A DNA stretch of 64,000 nucleotides. Source: an uncultured Flavobacteriaceae bacterium. Its GTDB lineage: Bacteria; Bacteroidota; Bacteroidia; Flavobacteriales; Flavobacteriaceae. The number at the start of each line of letters is the position of its first letter. Within the stretch, counting starts at the first letter, position 1. Below the pieces are notes generated by a model that ran no database searches, was not told the DNA's origin, and saw only the letters and a list, made by a program, of their open reading frames with translations. A program made the translations under genes and the position numbers. Where the stretch lies: assembly GCA_937923515.1 (NCBI GenBank), contig CALDUF010000026.1, forward strand, positions 1 through 64,000, given 5' to 3'. Below are positions 29,969 through 39,942 of the stretch, in pieces.

Positions 29969-30181
29969 AGTTTAAGATAATGTTACGTCCTTAACGCAGA
30001 TACGTTTGCTGATAGCGTACTAGATTATACGTTGTTTTATTTTTTAGGGAGGTGCATTAAACGGTTTAGTGTGAGATTTAGTTGTATAATTAAGCATTAA
30101 TGTTAGCAAGTAAATTACAGATAGAAAGTCCGCAAGCACTTTCGTGAGAAAGCCATTACTAGCAATGGACGATACGCAGTG

Positions 30182-30607
30182 TTAGCCACTGGCTTCTTTT
30201 CCTTTAAGATAAGACTCGGGTGTTAAAATAGCTAATTCGCTGTGTTTAAAATCTTTTATATTTCGAGTAATAATCACCTTGATATTACCGTGTTCCACTG
30301 CTGAAAAGTTCTGTAATGCATCCTCGAAATCTTTAAAGTTTGAATTTAGTGAGTTCAGCACCACATTTTTTTTCATTTCTGTTACGTCAATTATATTCAG
30401 AAGTTGATTTAATTTATCAATAACAACTTCGTGTTTAGCAACCTTTCTCAACAAATAATAGGTGTTTGCTATTATCACAGGTGTTGTAAATCCTTCAATT
30501 TTTTTTTCTTTGCATAGATGTAATACTTTGGCGATATGGTTTGAAAAAGGAACTCTATCAAAGAAGAAATCTAGTAAAACGTCTGTATTAAAAAGTACTC
30601 TGTCCAT
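30182..30607 (-). CDS. PIN-domain toxin (VapC-like)
   Basis: 141 aa; DRVLFNTDVLLDFFFDRVPF N-terminus, DFEDALQNFSAVEHGNIKVIITRNIKDFKHS C-terminus typical of PIN nucleases. Confidence 0.85.
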   Translation of the reverse strand: MDRVLFNTDVLLDFFFDRVPFSNHIAKVLHLCKEKKIEGFTTPVIIANTYYLLRKVAKHEVVIDKLNQLLNIIDVTEMKKNVVLNSLNSNFKDFEDALQNFSAVEHGNIKVIITRNIKDFKHSELAILTPESYLKGKEASG

Positions 30608-30855
30608 TACAAATACTTTTTTTCTAATCGTTTTCCAAGTTCCTTTTTGTAGTCAGAGTTTTTAGGCAATTTAAATGCTCCTTTTAGAGATTCTATCATT
30701 GGGTCTAATTCGTTTTCAGTATTTGAATCCTTATTTGTGAGATGTTTTAAATAATTTTCGATGATATCAGACAAACTACGATTTTTACTCTTGGCGTATT
30801 TCTTAGCGCTTTCTATTATATCACGCTCAATCGTTAAAGTTAATTTTGTGTTCAT
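30607..30855 (-). CDS. DUF6364-type antitoxin
   Basis: 82 aa; KLTLTIERDIIESAKKYAKSKNRSLSDIIENYLKHL (ribbon-helix-helix-like), one base overlap with the PIN gene. Confidence 0.8.
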   Translation of the reverse strand: MNTKLTLTIERDIIESAKKYAKSKNRSLSDIIENYLKHLTNKDSNTENELDPMIESLKGAFKLPKNSDYKKELGKRLEKKYL

Positions 30856-31139
30856 TCATTTTCTATTTAACATCAAAGATGAGAAATAAAACCATAATAC
30901 GTGATTTTTTAATTATTTTACACGTGTATTTGTGCTTATGGTTAATGAGTTCACTGATATGCGCCGATGTGTAATACTTCGATAAACTCAGCACAAATAG
31001 ATTATATGTGCAGTTATACGAATTTAGCCGAAGTTTTCTACGAAGTCAAGTTTTAAAAGCATAAACGCAACACCTATATTTACATAAATTACAACATTTT
31101 AAAAACATCAAAATTGTATTTTTGAAAAAACTTCACAGC

Positions 31140-31913
31140 ATGAATTCTAGAGAAAAGCAGTTAAAGGCGTTTGATAGGTTGTTAACCATTATGGATGAGC
31201 TACGCGCCCAATGCCCGTGGGACAAAAAGCAAACCATGGAAACCTTGCGACATCTTACCATTGAGGAAACTTACGAATTGGGAGACGCTATTTTAGACAA
31301 CAATTTAGAAGAGGTTAAAAAAGAGTTGGGCGACGTACTGCTGCATATTGTATTTTACTCTAAAATAGGAAGCGAAACCCAAGACTTTGATATTGCCGAT
31401 GTTTGCAACAGTATTTGCGAAAAACTTATTAATAGACACCCACATATTTATGGAGATGTAACTGTTGAAAATGAAGCTGATGTAAAGCGTAATTGGGAAA
31501 ACCTAAAGCTTAAAGAAGGTAAAACTAGTGTGCTTGAAGGTGTGCCTAAAAGCCTGCCTGCTTTGGTTAAAGCCAACAGAATTCAAGAAAAAGTTGCAGG
31601 TGTAGGTTTTGATTGGGAACACCCAGAACAAGTTTGGGAAAAAGTACAAGAAGAACTTAATGAACTTAATGATGAGATTAAAACAGGAACACCTGATAGG
31701 ATAGAAAGCGAATTTGGAGACGTTTTATTCTCTATGATAAACTATGCAAGGTTTTTAAATATTAATCCAGAAAACGCTCTAGAACGTACCAATAAAAAAT
31801 TCACCAAACGCTTTAAATACCTTGAGGAACGTGCAAAAGCCTTAAATAAACCATTGGCAGATATGACACTTGCTGAAATGGATGTGTTTTGGGAAGCAGC
31901 TAAAAAACTGTAG
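31140..31913 (+). CDS. mazG: Nucleoside triphosphate pyrophosphohydrolase MazG
   Basis: LRAQCPWDKKQTMETLRHLTIEETYELGDAI and KKELGDVLLHIVFYSKI; ATG at 31140 preferred over the TTG at 31122 used by the track. Confidence 0.93.
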   Translation: MNSREKQLKAFDRLLTIMDELRAQCPWDKKQTMETLRHLTIEETYELGDAILDNNLEEVKKELGDVLLHIVFYSKIGSETQDFDIADVCNSICEKLINRHPHIYGDVTVENEADVKRNWENLKLKEGKTSVLEGVPKSLPALVKANRIQEKVAGVGFDWEHPEQVWEKVQEELNELNDEIKTGTPDRIESEFGDVLFSMINYARFLNINPENALERTNKKFTKRFKYLEERAKALNKPLADMTLAEMDVFWEAAKKL

Positions 31914-31924
31914 CAACGGCAATT

Positions 31925-32485
31925 ATGAAATTTAAAAAAGCACATTTTAAAAACCTTATATTTTTAGCAATGGCGGCATTGTTAATAATACCGCAAACAC
32001 GTTTACCTATACAAGTATTTATCAATAAAGGGTTAGCCTTATTTGCACCAGCAACTATAGATGTTGAGGCCCAAAAAAAGTTAAATGCTATGGATTGGGT
32101 GTTACTAAGCAATACAGGAGAAACTCTAAATTTTAAAGCTACTAGAGGTAAAGTGGTTTTTGTAAACTTTTGGGCAACATGGTGCCCACCATGTATCGCA
32201 GAGTTACCAAGTATGCAGAAACTTTACGATGATTATAAGGATACTATTGAATTTGTTTTTATTTCGGATGAGCAACAAAACGCTGTAAACCAATTTTTAA
32301 CTAAAAATGGGTACACCATAAAAGTATATGCACCAACTACGCCTTACCCTGAAGTTTTTAATATCAGTAGTATTCCACGTACGTTTTTAATTGATACAAA
32401 TGGTAATGTGGTTATAGATAAAACTGGGGCTGCCAATTGGAATAGTGCTACAGTTAGAGAAACTATTGATGGTTTGCTTAAGTAA
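31925..32485 (+). CDS. TlpA-like thioredoxin-family protein
   Basis: 186 aa; N-terminal TM, VFVNFWATWCPPCIAELPSMQKLY. Confidence 0.9.
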   Translation: MKFKKAHFKNLIFLAMAALLIIPQTRLPIQVFINKGLALFAPATIDVEAQKKLNAMDWVLLSNTGETLNFKATRGKVVFVNFWATWCPPCIAELPSMQKLYDDYKDTIEFVFISDEQQNAVNQFLTKNGYTIKVYAPTTPYPEVFNISSIPRTFLIDTNGNVVIDKTGAANWNSATVRETIDGLLK

Positions 32486-32547
32486 AAACGATAGGTTTAA
32501 ACTAAGTTTGCTGTTAAACACTATAGATTGAATAGCAGTAAACGTGT

Positions 32548-33687
32548 TTATAAAGTCTTAAAAAATGCCTTTATAAAACGCCATGAAAAAAGTGAGAACA
32601 TAATTTTTAGTTCTTCAAAAAAAGTGGATTCTTCATCTAAAAATCGAAACATCGTATCGCTACTATTTTTAGCATAAAACTGCTCGAATAGCCATTCGCC
32701 TTTATCATTTTCATCTTGTAATACTTTTAAAAACACCTTGTCATAAAACTTATATTTCTTTTGAAATAACCCAGTTGATGGTATTTTACGCCGTTTGATA
32801 TTAGTAATAATTTTTGCAACCTTTTTCTCGGTATGTTTAAACGAATAGCCTGTTGAGGGTTTTACCCAACCGCCGCCAGTACCAATTTTAGTAAGGTTTT
32901 GAGAATTAAACGCATCAAAAGCAAAGGTAGTCATTGGTATATTACCTTGTTCAGATTCTAAAATTTGGTAATCGCCGATATTTAAATACGCCTTAATATA
33001 TTTTTTAATAAACGCATCATATACCGATGTTTCAACAATAGTTTCAGTAAAGTATGTAAACTCAACTAAAGCTTCATGTTTTGAAAATGGTAATACGTAT
33101 GTAAATGTAGTTTGCGCACCATCTTTTAAGCGGTAATCCATCATGGTGACAGTGTTATCGTTAAAAGCTTCAGTTTTAGTTTTTATCACAATACCTTTAA
33201 AATGCTGATTGATATTTATGCTTTTAGTATCAGAATAAAATTCGGAAGGAATTCTACTATCAAAAATATGAGTACAGGTGTAATTATTTTTAGAAGTGGT
33301 GACGCTAGGTTTATCTGTATTAATAGTTTCAACGCTGTCTATAATAAAATAGAAATTGCTGTGTTTTTTTAATTCTGATTTGGCATAATTATAAAAGTCA
33401 ATTGCTTTTACAGATTTGTAAGTATAAGGTGAAAGCTTAAGCTCTATTGTTTTTTTTGTAGTGATTACATTTGCTTTTTCCCAAGAAGCATAGGGCAAAT
33501 TTTTCCACAGTGAAGGATTTTTTTCCCAAAAGCTCCAAGTTTTATCGTTTGTGTTTTTTGAAGAAGAATCAATTAAGGCAATGTGTTTGTCTTTAAAAAA
33601 CGCATCGGCTGCCATTTTAAGTGCCAGCTGTAATCCTGCTAAACCATTTCCAATAATGATATAGTCGAAATGGAAACGCTCTGCCAT
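32548..33687 (-). CDS. crtY: Lycopene beta-cyclase (CrtY-like)
   Basis: 379 aa; FDYIIIGNGLAGLQLALKM, NDKTWSFWEK, GTGGGWVKPSTGYSF; part of the crt operon. Confidence 0.88.
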   Translation of the reverse strand: MAERFHFDYIIIGNGLAGLQLALKMAADAFFKDKHIALIDSSSKNTNDKTWSFWEKNPSLWKNLPYASWEKANVITTKKTIELKLSPYTYKSVKAIDFYNYAKSELKKHSNFYFIIDSVETINTDKPSVTTSKNNYTCTHIFDSRIPSEFYSDTKSININQHFKGIVIKTKTEAFNDNTVTMMDYRLKDGAQTTFTYVLPFSKHEALVEFTYFTETIVETSVYDAFIKKYIKAYLNIGDYQILESEQGNIPMTTFAFDAFNSQNLTKIGTGGGWVKPSTGYSFKHTEKKVAKIITNIKRRKIPSTGLFQKKYKFYDKVFLKVLQDENDKGEWLFEQFYAKNSSDTMFRFLDEESTFFEELKIMFSLFSWRFIKAFFKTL

Positions 33688-33693
33688 TCTGTA

Positions 33694-34146
33694 TTATTTC
33701 TTTTTGAAGTATTTAAAAGGTACTACTAGCATACCAAAGCATTCGCCGTCGCCTTTTCCTAAATGTTTATGGTGAATTTTATGCGCTCTTCGCACACCAT
33801 GAGCATACCAATTGTTGGCGTTTCTAAACAGTTTAAATCGCTGATGAATAAAAATATCGTGCACAAAAAAGTAAGATACACCGTAAGCGAAAATGCCTAA
33901 ACCTATAGGTAAACCTTGCCAAAAACTGGTGTTTTTCCATAGTAGAAAGAAACCAATACTTACTACAGCGTAAAAAATAAAAAACGCATCATTACGCTCA
34001 AACCAACTATCATGATCTTTATGGTGGTGGTCTTTATGTAAGCTCCATAAAAACCCGTGCATCACATATTTATGGGTAAACCATGCCATAAATTCCATAA
34101 AAAAGTAGGTGCCTAAAAATACAAGTATCCAGTAAAACGTTTGCAT
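33694..34146 (-). CDS. crtZ: Beta-carotene hydroxylase (CrtZ)
   Basis: 150 aa; histidine boxes HKYVMHGFLW..HKDHHHKDH..., RRAHKIHHKH. Confidence 0.9.
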   Translation of the reverse strand: MQTFYWILVFLGTYFFMEFMAWFTHKYVMHGFLWSLHKDHHHKDHDSWFERNDAFFIFYAVVSIGFFLLWKNTSFWQGLPIGLGIFAYGVSYFFVHDIFIHQRFKLFRNANNWYAHGVRRAHKIHHKHLGKGDGECFGMLVVPFKYFKKK

Positions 34147-34155
34147 CTTAAATAA

Positions 34156-34995
34156 TTACATTAAATTTAATTGATATTTTACATAACTGCGCATAAGTAG
34201 CTCAATCTTTTTGGGATTTGATACTCTAATACGCGTGTCTTTAATTTGTAGTGCTGGTGTTTTTTTGAGTTTCTTTAAAAGCTGGCTATAATAGCGATAC
34301 GCCATAAAAACACCAAATTTAGCTTCCATTGGTAATTTTTGAATACCAATTAAGCCTTTTTCAAAATCGTTTTCTATATCGTCAATAATTTGTTGCTTAG
34401 AATGTTCGTCTAAATTATCCAAATCTATATTAGGAAAGTAGCTTCTGTTTAACTCATTAAAATCTGCTTTTAAATCTCTCAAAAAGTTTACCTTTTGAAA
34501 TGCAGAACCTAAAGACATTGCGCTGTTTTTAAGTTCGTTATACTTTTCTTCGTCGCCTTTTACAAACACTTTTAAACACATAAGCCCAACCACATCTGCG
34601 GAGCCATAAATATAAGCTTTGTATTCCTCATCTGATAAATAATCATTTTTAGATAAATCTAATCGCATACTTTTCATAAACGCATCCACCATACTTTTAT
34701 CAATATTATATTCATGATAAGTATGTTGAAAAGCATTTAAAATAGGGTTTAAACTTATTTTGTCTTGTAATGCGTTTTCCAAATCTTGTGTAAAACGTTC
34801 AAATAATTCTTCTTTATTGAAGTCGTGAAACGAATCAACAATTTCATCTGCAAATCTTACAAATCCATAGATATTATAAATGTGCATTCGTATAGAGTTA
34901 GATAACATTTTTGTGGCTAACGAAAACGATGTGCTGTAACTTTTTGTTACTACCTTACTACAACTGTAGGAAACGGAATCGAATAATGCTTTCAT
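34156..34995 (-). CDS. crtB: Phytoene synthase (CrtB)
   Basis: 279 aa; YSTSFSLATKML, FVRFADEIVDSF, NFLRDLKADFNELNRSYFP. Confidence 0.93.
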   Translation of the reverse strand: MKALFDSVSYSCSKVVTKSYSTSFSLATKMLSNSIRMHIYNIYGFVRFADEIVDSFHDFNKEELFERFTQDLENALQDKISLNPILNAFQHTYHEYNIDKSMVDAFMKSMRLDLSKNDYLSDEEYKAYIYGSADVVGLMCLKVFVKGDEEKYNELKNSAMSLGSAFQKVNFLRDLKADFNELNRSYFPNIDLDNLDEHSKQQIIDDIENDFEKGLIGIQKLPMEAKFGVFMAYRYYSQLLKKLKKTPALQIKDTRIRVSNPKKIELLMRSYVKYQLNLM

Positions 34996-34997
34996 TT

Positions 34998-36461
34998 TTA
35001 CTTATTATGATATTTGTTGATGAGTTGCGCTACTAGTTTTCCTGATATTAACGATGGTGGCACTCCAGGTCCAGGAACGGTAAGTTGTCCAGTAAAATAT
35101 AAATTATTCACTTTTTTACTTTTTAACTTAGGTCTCAAAAAGGCAGTTTGGGAAAGGGTGTTAGCCATTCCATACGCATTACCCTTATAAGAATTATACT
35201 CTTTTATAAAATCCTTTACGCAGAAGGATTCTTTAAATATAATATTATTTATAACATCTTGCCCAGTTAATTTCTCAAAACGCGATAAAATAATATCAAA
35301 ATACTGCGCCCTGAGTGCTTCGGTATCTTCAATTCCTGGTGCTATTGGAATTAGGAAAAAACCTGTTTCACAGTCTTTTGGTGCCATTGAAGCATCTGTA
35401 ACCGAAGGGAAATTAGCGTAAAATAAAGGGTCTTTTGGCCATTTAGGATTATCGTAAATTTCTTCGGCGTGCGTTTCAAAATTAGTATCAAAAAACAAAT
35501 TGTGATGTTCTACGTTTTTTATTTTTTTATCGAACCCTACATAAAACAATAGGGAAGAGGGTGCAAATGTTTTTTTAGACCAGTAAGATTCTGAGTATTG
35601 CCTGTAATTTTTATCTAATAAAGTTTCTGAATGGTGATAATCTGCTCCGCTTAAAACAATATCAAATGATTTTTTATCACCATTTATCATTATGGACGTA
35701 GCATTTTTGCCTTCAACCACTATTTTTTCAACAGGACTGTTGGTATGTATTACAACGCCCAAACGTTCTGCTAAAGTTTTCATAGCTTTTATCACTTCGT
35801 ACATGCCACCTTTGGGGTGCCAAGTGCCTAAGCCAAAATCAGCATAATTCATAAAACTATAAAACGATGGTGTATTGCTAGGTTTTGCGCCAAGAAATAG
35901 TACCGGAAATTCTAAAGTTGATATTAGCTTTGGGTTTTTAAATTTTTTTCGAACATCGCCACTTATGGTTTTAAAAAATTGGTCTACTCTAGTAGCAGTC
36001 TCAGGAGTAACTAGCTCAAAAGGCGAAATACCAGGTTTTAGTACCACTTTATTTATAGCAATATCATAATTAGTGGCAGCCTTGTCTATAAATTGTCTTA
36101 AAGGTTTAGAGCTACCAGGTTCTATGCGCTCAAATTCGGCACAAATTTTATCCATGGTATCACCAATTGTGATGACTTCGTCTTTAAAAAAAATCTTGTA
36201 AGCTGGACTTAGTTTATCGAGTTCGTAAAAGTCTGAAGTTGAAGTACCAAAATCATTAAAGAATTTCTCAAAAATATCGGGCATCCAATACCAACTTGGA
36301 CCAATATCAAAAGTAAAACCTTCTTTTTTTAATTGTCTGGCGCGACCACCAACGGTATCGTTTTTTTCAAAGATTGAAACACTAAAACCCTGCTGTTTTA
36401 AATAGCAACTGGCAGACAGTGCTGAGAATCCTGAACCTATTATGGCTATTGTTTTTTTCAT
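34998..36461 (-). CDS. crtI: Phytoene desaturase (CrtI)
   Basis: 487 aa; IAIIGSGFSALSASCYLKQQGFSVSIFEKNDTVGGRA, FTGQLTVPGPGVPPSLISGKLVA. Confidence 0.95.
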   Translation of the reverse strand: MKKTIAIIGSGFSALSASCYLKQQGFSVSIFEKNDTVGGRARQLKKEGFTFDIGPSWYWMPDIFEKFFNDFGTSTSDFYELDKLSPAYKIFFKDEVITIGDTMDKICAEFERIEPGSSKPLRQFIDKAATNYDIAINKVVLKPGISPFELVTPETATRVDQFFKTISGDVRKKFKNPKLISTLEFPVLFLGAKPSNTPSFYSFMNYADFGLGTWHPKGGMYEVIKAMKTLAERLGVVIHTNSPVEKIVVEGKNATSIMINGDKKSFDIVLSGADYHHSETLLDKNYRQYSESYWSKKTFAPSSLLFYVGFDKKIKNVEHHNLFFDTNFETHAEEIYDNPKWPKDPLFYANFPSVTDASMAPKDCETGFFLIPIAPGIEDTEALRAQYFDIILSRFEKLTGQDVINNIIFKESFCVKDFIKEYNSYKGNAYGMANTLSQTAFLRPKLKSKKVNNLYFTGQLTVPGPGVPPSLISGKLVAQLINKYHNK

Positions 36462-36491
36462 TGTTTAACAAATATAAATAAAAGTTAAACA
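36462..36491. promoter_or_regulatory. Inverted repeat TGTTTAAC-N14-GTTAAACA between crtI and the MerR gene, candidate operator
   Basis: TGTTTAAC at 36462-36469 and its exact reverse complement at 36484-36491; a third copy GTTAAACA at 37423-37430. Confidence 0.5.
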
Positions 36492-36504
36492 AAAAAGAAA
36501 CTAA

Positions 36505-37407
36505 TTATAAATCTTTAACTAAATTTTCAATAGAGGTGTATGTTTTCACTCTTTTAGGTAGTTGAACAGTTTCCTCTAAGCCTATTAATTTAGGACCTAG
36601 TAAGAGTAAATCTGTCTTATCATTATTCAATAACAAATCATCAAAGTCATTTATGTAGTTTGGTATTTCGCTTAGTTCTGGATTAACAGTGAAGTACGAA
36701 ATAAACGTAATTTCATCAAAGAATTCTAGAACACTTACCAAGCTAGACATAGGCACGCTTTCGCCTAAGAAAATAGTGTGGTAGCCTTTGCTTCTTAATT
36801 GATAATTTATGAATAACAAACCTATATCGTGTATCTCGTTATCGGGAAGAAAAAGTATAAATGTTCTTGAAACAGGTTTAGGTTCTAATATTTGTAAACG
36901 CTCTATATTAAGCAGTATTTTTTGCTTCATATGAGACGTTAAAAAATGCTCGTGTGCGGGTGTAATTGTATCAGTTTGCCACAGCAAACCTATTTCGTTT
37001 AAAAGCGGTAAAAATACATCATAGAAAATATCGTTAAATGATTTGTTTTCTATTAGATTTTTATAGGTATTGTAAAATAATACTTGGTCGAAATTAAGCA
37101 TTGATAGCTTAAACGCGTTAATGGCGTGGTCCTCAACTTTAGCTCTCGATGCTATTTCTCTAACTTTAATAGGGATTTCACCTTCGGCTAAATCAGCTAT
37201 CTTTGATATTTTATAGCCATTATTGTTTAAAAAAGATATATTTAGCAACTTTTGGAGACTTGCTAAGCTGTAACTTCTAATGTTTGTATCGCTTCTATTA
37301 GGACTAAGTAAATTGTAGCGCTTCTCCCATATCCTAATGGTATGAGCCTTGATACCAGTAAGATTTTCTAAGTCCTTTATGCTAAAATTAACTTGTATAT
37401 TGTTCAT
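36505..37407 (-). CDS. MerR-family regulator with a B12-binding-type (CarH/LitR-like) C-terminal domain
   Basis: FSIKDLENLTGIKAHTIRIWEKRYNLLSPNR (MerR HTH); LWQTDTITPAHEHFLTSHM and DNEIHDIGLLF. ATG at 37407 preferred over the TTG at 37431. Confidence 0.85.
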   Translation of the reverse strand: MNNIQVNFSIKDLENLTGIKAHTIRIWEKRYNLLSPNRSDTNIRSYSLASLQKLLNISFLNNNGYKISKIADLAEGEIPIKVREIASRAKVEDHAINAFKLSMLNFDQVLFYNTYKNLIENKSFNDIFYDVFLPLLNEIGLLWQTDTITPAHEHFLTSHMKQKILLNIERLQILEPKPVSRTFILFLPDNEIHDIGLLFINYQLRSKGYHTIFLGESVPMSSLVSVLEFFDEITFISYFTVNPELSEIPNYINDFDDLLLNNDKTDLLLLGPKLIGLEETVQLPKRVKTYTSIENLVKDL

Positions 37408-37422
37408 CAAAAATAGATTTTC

Positions 37423-37430
37423 GTTAAACA
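37423..37430. promoter_or_regulatory. Third GTTAAACA copy, 15 bp upstream of the MerR gene start
   Basis: Exact match to the repeat at 36484-36491. Confidence 0.4.
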
Positions 37431-37663
37431 AAATTACGAATTACTTAGCAATAAACATAGTTTGAAACCAAAATATTTAAAAAATTCACTATTTATTGTA
37501 TTATTAATTTTAATTTTTGCTCAAAGCATTAGTTGTTGTTTGTTATTAAAATACAGTAACTAATGCATCTTAAGGATACTAATAAGCTTTGTTAAGGCGT
37601 TACAATTGTCTATTTTTGATTATTCTATTTGTATCACTACAAAACAGTTACAATACCCCATTT

Positions 37664-39904
37664 ATGCGTTTTATATATATAATTTTTTGTTTTTTTCTAA
37701 TAATTTCATGTGAAAAATCAAAATCTCAGTATGTTGATATTCAGAATGATAATTCTGAAGTATTTACTTCTACAGCAAAAATACCAGATAATCACTTTTT
37801 AGGCGATGATACTTGCAAATCTTGTCATGATGCACAATTTAAAGATTGGAAAGGTTCTCATCACGACAAGGCAATGGAAGTAGCAAATGCAGTTACAGTT
37901 TTAGGAGATTTTGATAATACCACTTTTAAGAGTCAGGGCATTACTTCAAAATTTTATAAAAAAGATGGTGTATTTTATGTTAATACTGAGGGTAGAGATG
38001 GGCAGTATCATGATTATAAAATTGAGTACACCTTTGGCGTAGAGCCATTACAGCAGTACATTGTAAAGTTCCCTGATGGGCATTACCAATGTTTGCGAAC
38101 TGCTTGGGATACTAAAAAAAATAAGTGGTTTGATTTATATCCAGATTTTAAAGTGGTACATTCAGAGTGGTTGCATTGGTCTCGTGGCGGTTTAAATTGG
38201 AATACCATGTGCGCCGATTGCCATTCTACAAACGTTAGAAAAAACTATGATGTTGCAACCCATAGTTATGATACGAAATACGCACTTATAAATGTAAGCT
38301 GCGAAGCATGCCATGGCCCAGGAAAAGCCCATGTTGCAGCTGTAAATGATTTAGGAGAAAATTATAAGCCTAATGGCGATTTAAAAATGACAGCAGGTAC
38401 AGCTCCTAAAGCATTGGTAGACCAGTGTGCAAGATGCCATTCTCGAAGAGAGCAATATTCTGAATTTTATAATTTTGAAGGTACTTTCTTAGATCATTAT
38501 TTCCCACAGTTAATTACAAATACAATTTATCATCCAGATGGTCAAATACTAGACGAGGTGTATGTTCATGGTTCTTTTCTGCAAAGTAAAATGTATCAAA
38601 ACAACGTAACCTGTACAAACTGCCATAACCCACATTCTTTAAAGTTGCGGTTTGAAGGTAATATGCTTTGTGCGCAATGCCATGACACCAAGGTTTACGA
38701 CACACCTAAGCATCATTTTCATGAGGTAGATACAGATGGTGCACAGTGTATTAATTGCCACATGACAGGGAAATTTTATATGGGCAATGATTATAGAAGA
38801 GATCATAGTTTTAGAATACCTAGACCAGATTTAAGCCTTACCTACGGCACCCCAAACGCTTGTACACAATGCCATACAGATAAAGACGATGCTTGGGCTT
38901 GGGAACATTATAAAAAGCGCCATGGTACACCAAAAGCCAAACATTTTTCTGAATTATTAGCACCCGCCTTAACTGGCGATCCGCATGGTTTTGAGACGTT
39001 ATTAGAACTCTCAAAAGATACCATTTATCCCGAAATTGCTAGAGCATCAGCTGTTTCGGCAATGCGTAATTATATTGACGAAACTGCTATAAATACCCTG
39101 ATTTCGTTTTTAAATGATGAATCACCCTTAGTACGTGGAGCTACTGTAGATGTTTTAAATGAAGTGAATTCTGCAAATGTGTCATCTTATATTTTACCAT
39201 TGCTAAAAGACACCAAACGCAGCGTGAGGGTTAAAGCCTTTATGGCCATTGCAGCTTTAGATGTGTCGCAAATACCAGAAGCTTACATAGAGGTTTACAA
39301 AAAAGTAGAAAAAGAATTTAACACGCATTTAGAGTCTACTTCTGATTTTGCTGGCGGTAGAGCTAAAAAAGCTTTATACTATGCCAAAAAGGGCGATACC
39401 CAAAATGCAATTGTATGGTATGAAAAGGCGATTGCAATTGATAGCTTAAATAATATGATGCGCATGAATTTGGCAAATTTGTATTATAGAAATAAACAAT
39501 ATAACGAAGCAGAAACTGCATTTCAACTCATTATAAAGCAAGAGCCAGAGTTTGCACAAACCTATTACTCTTATGCGTTATTATTAGCAGAATTAAATAA
39601 AACAAAAGCTGCCATTACGCAAATGGAACAGGCAATACGCTACACGCCAAATAATGCAAGATTTTATTATAATTTAAGTTTGCTATACGATAAGAATGGC
39701 GATTTAAACAAAGCAGAAACAACCGCAGCAAAAGGGTTAGGTAAAGCACCAAATGATGAAAGTTTACTTTACGTTTTGGCTTATATTTATCAAAAGCAAG
39801 GTAATGTAAATAAAGCGGTTAATATAGCAGCCCAATTAGTGGCATTGTATCCTAATAATCAGCAATACAAAAACTTTTATAATCAGTTACTTCAGTTACA
39901 ATAA
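37664..39904 (+). CDS. Multiheme cytochrome c lipoprotein (eight CxxCH) with HEAT-like and TPR repeats
   Basis: Motifs CKSCH, CADCH, CEACH, CARCH, CTNCH, CAQCH, CINCH, CTQCH; lipobox FFLIISCEKS after Met at 37664; C-terminal TPRs. The track starts upstream at 37589. Confidence 0.88.
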   Translation: MRFIYIIFCFFLIISCEKSKSQYVDIQNDNSEVFTSTAKIPDNHFLGDDTCKSCHDAQFKDWKGSHHDKAMEVANAVTVLGDFDNTTFKSQGITSKFYKKDGVFYVNTEGRDGQYHDYKIEYTFGVEPLQQYIVKFPDGHYQCLRTAWDTKKNKWFDLYPDFKVVHSEWLHWSRGGLNWNTMCADCHSTNVRKNYDVATHSYDTKYALINVSCEACHGPGKAHVAAVNDLGENYKPNGDLKMTAGTAPKALVDQCARCHSRREQYSEFYNFEGTFLDHYFPQLITNTIYHPDGQILDEVYVHGSFLQSKMYQNNVTCTNCHNPHSLKLRFEGNMLCAQCHDTKVYDTPKHHFHEVDTDGAQCINCHMTGKFYMGNDYRRDHSFRIPRPDLSLTYGTPNACTQCHTDKDDAWAWEHYKKRHGTPKAKHFSELLAPALTGDPHGFETLLELSKDTIYPEIARASAVSAMRNYIDETAINTLISFLNDESPLVRGATVDVLNEVNSANVSSYILPLLKDTKRSVRVKAFMAIAALDVSQIPEAYIEVYKKVEKEFNTHLESTSDFAGGRAKKALYYAKKGDTQNAIVWYEKAIAIDSLNNMMRMNLANLYYRNKQYNEAETAFQLIIKQEPEFAQTYYSYALLLAELNKTKAAITQMEQAIRYTPNNARFYYNLSLLYDKNGDLNKAETTAAKGLGKAPNDESLLYVLAYIYQKQGNVNKAVNIAAQLVALYPNNQQYKNFYNQLLQLQ

Positions 39905-39942
39905 TAAGGTGCTTGCAGTATGGTTGTGCGAGAAAGTAATTG

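Noticed and set aside
30110-30181. Possible integron attC-like or recombination-scar sequence (GCAATGGACGATACGCAGTGTTAGCC) next to the toxin-antitoxin pair
   Set aside because: GTTAGCC does not satisfy the attC GTTRRRY core and no paired RYYYAAC arm or integrase was found.
37589-37663. N-terminal extension of the multiheme protein in the ORF track
   Set aside because: The Met at 37664 gives a clean lipoprotein signal (MRFIYIIFCFFLIISCEKS); the upstream extension would disrupt it.
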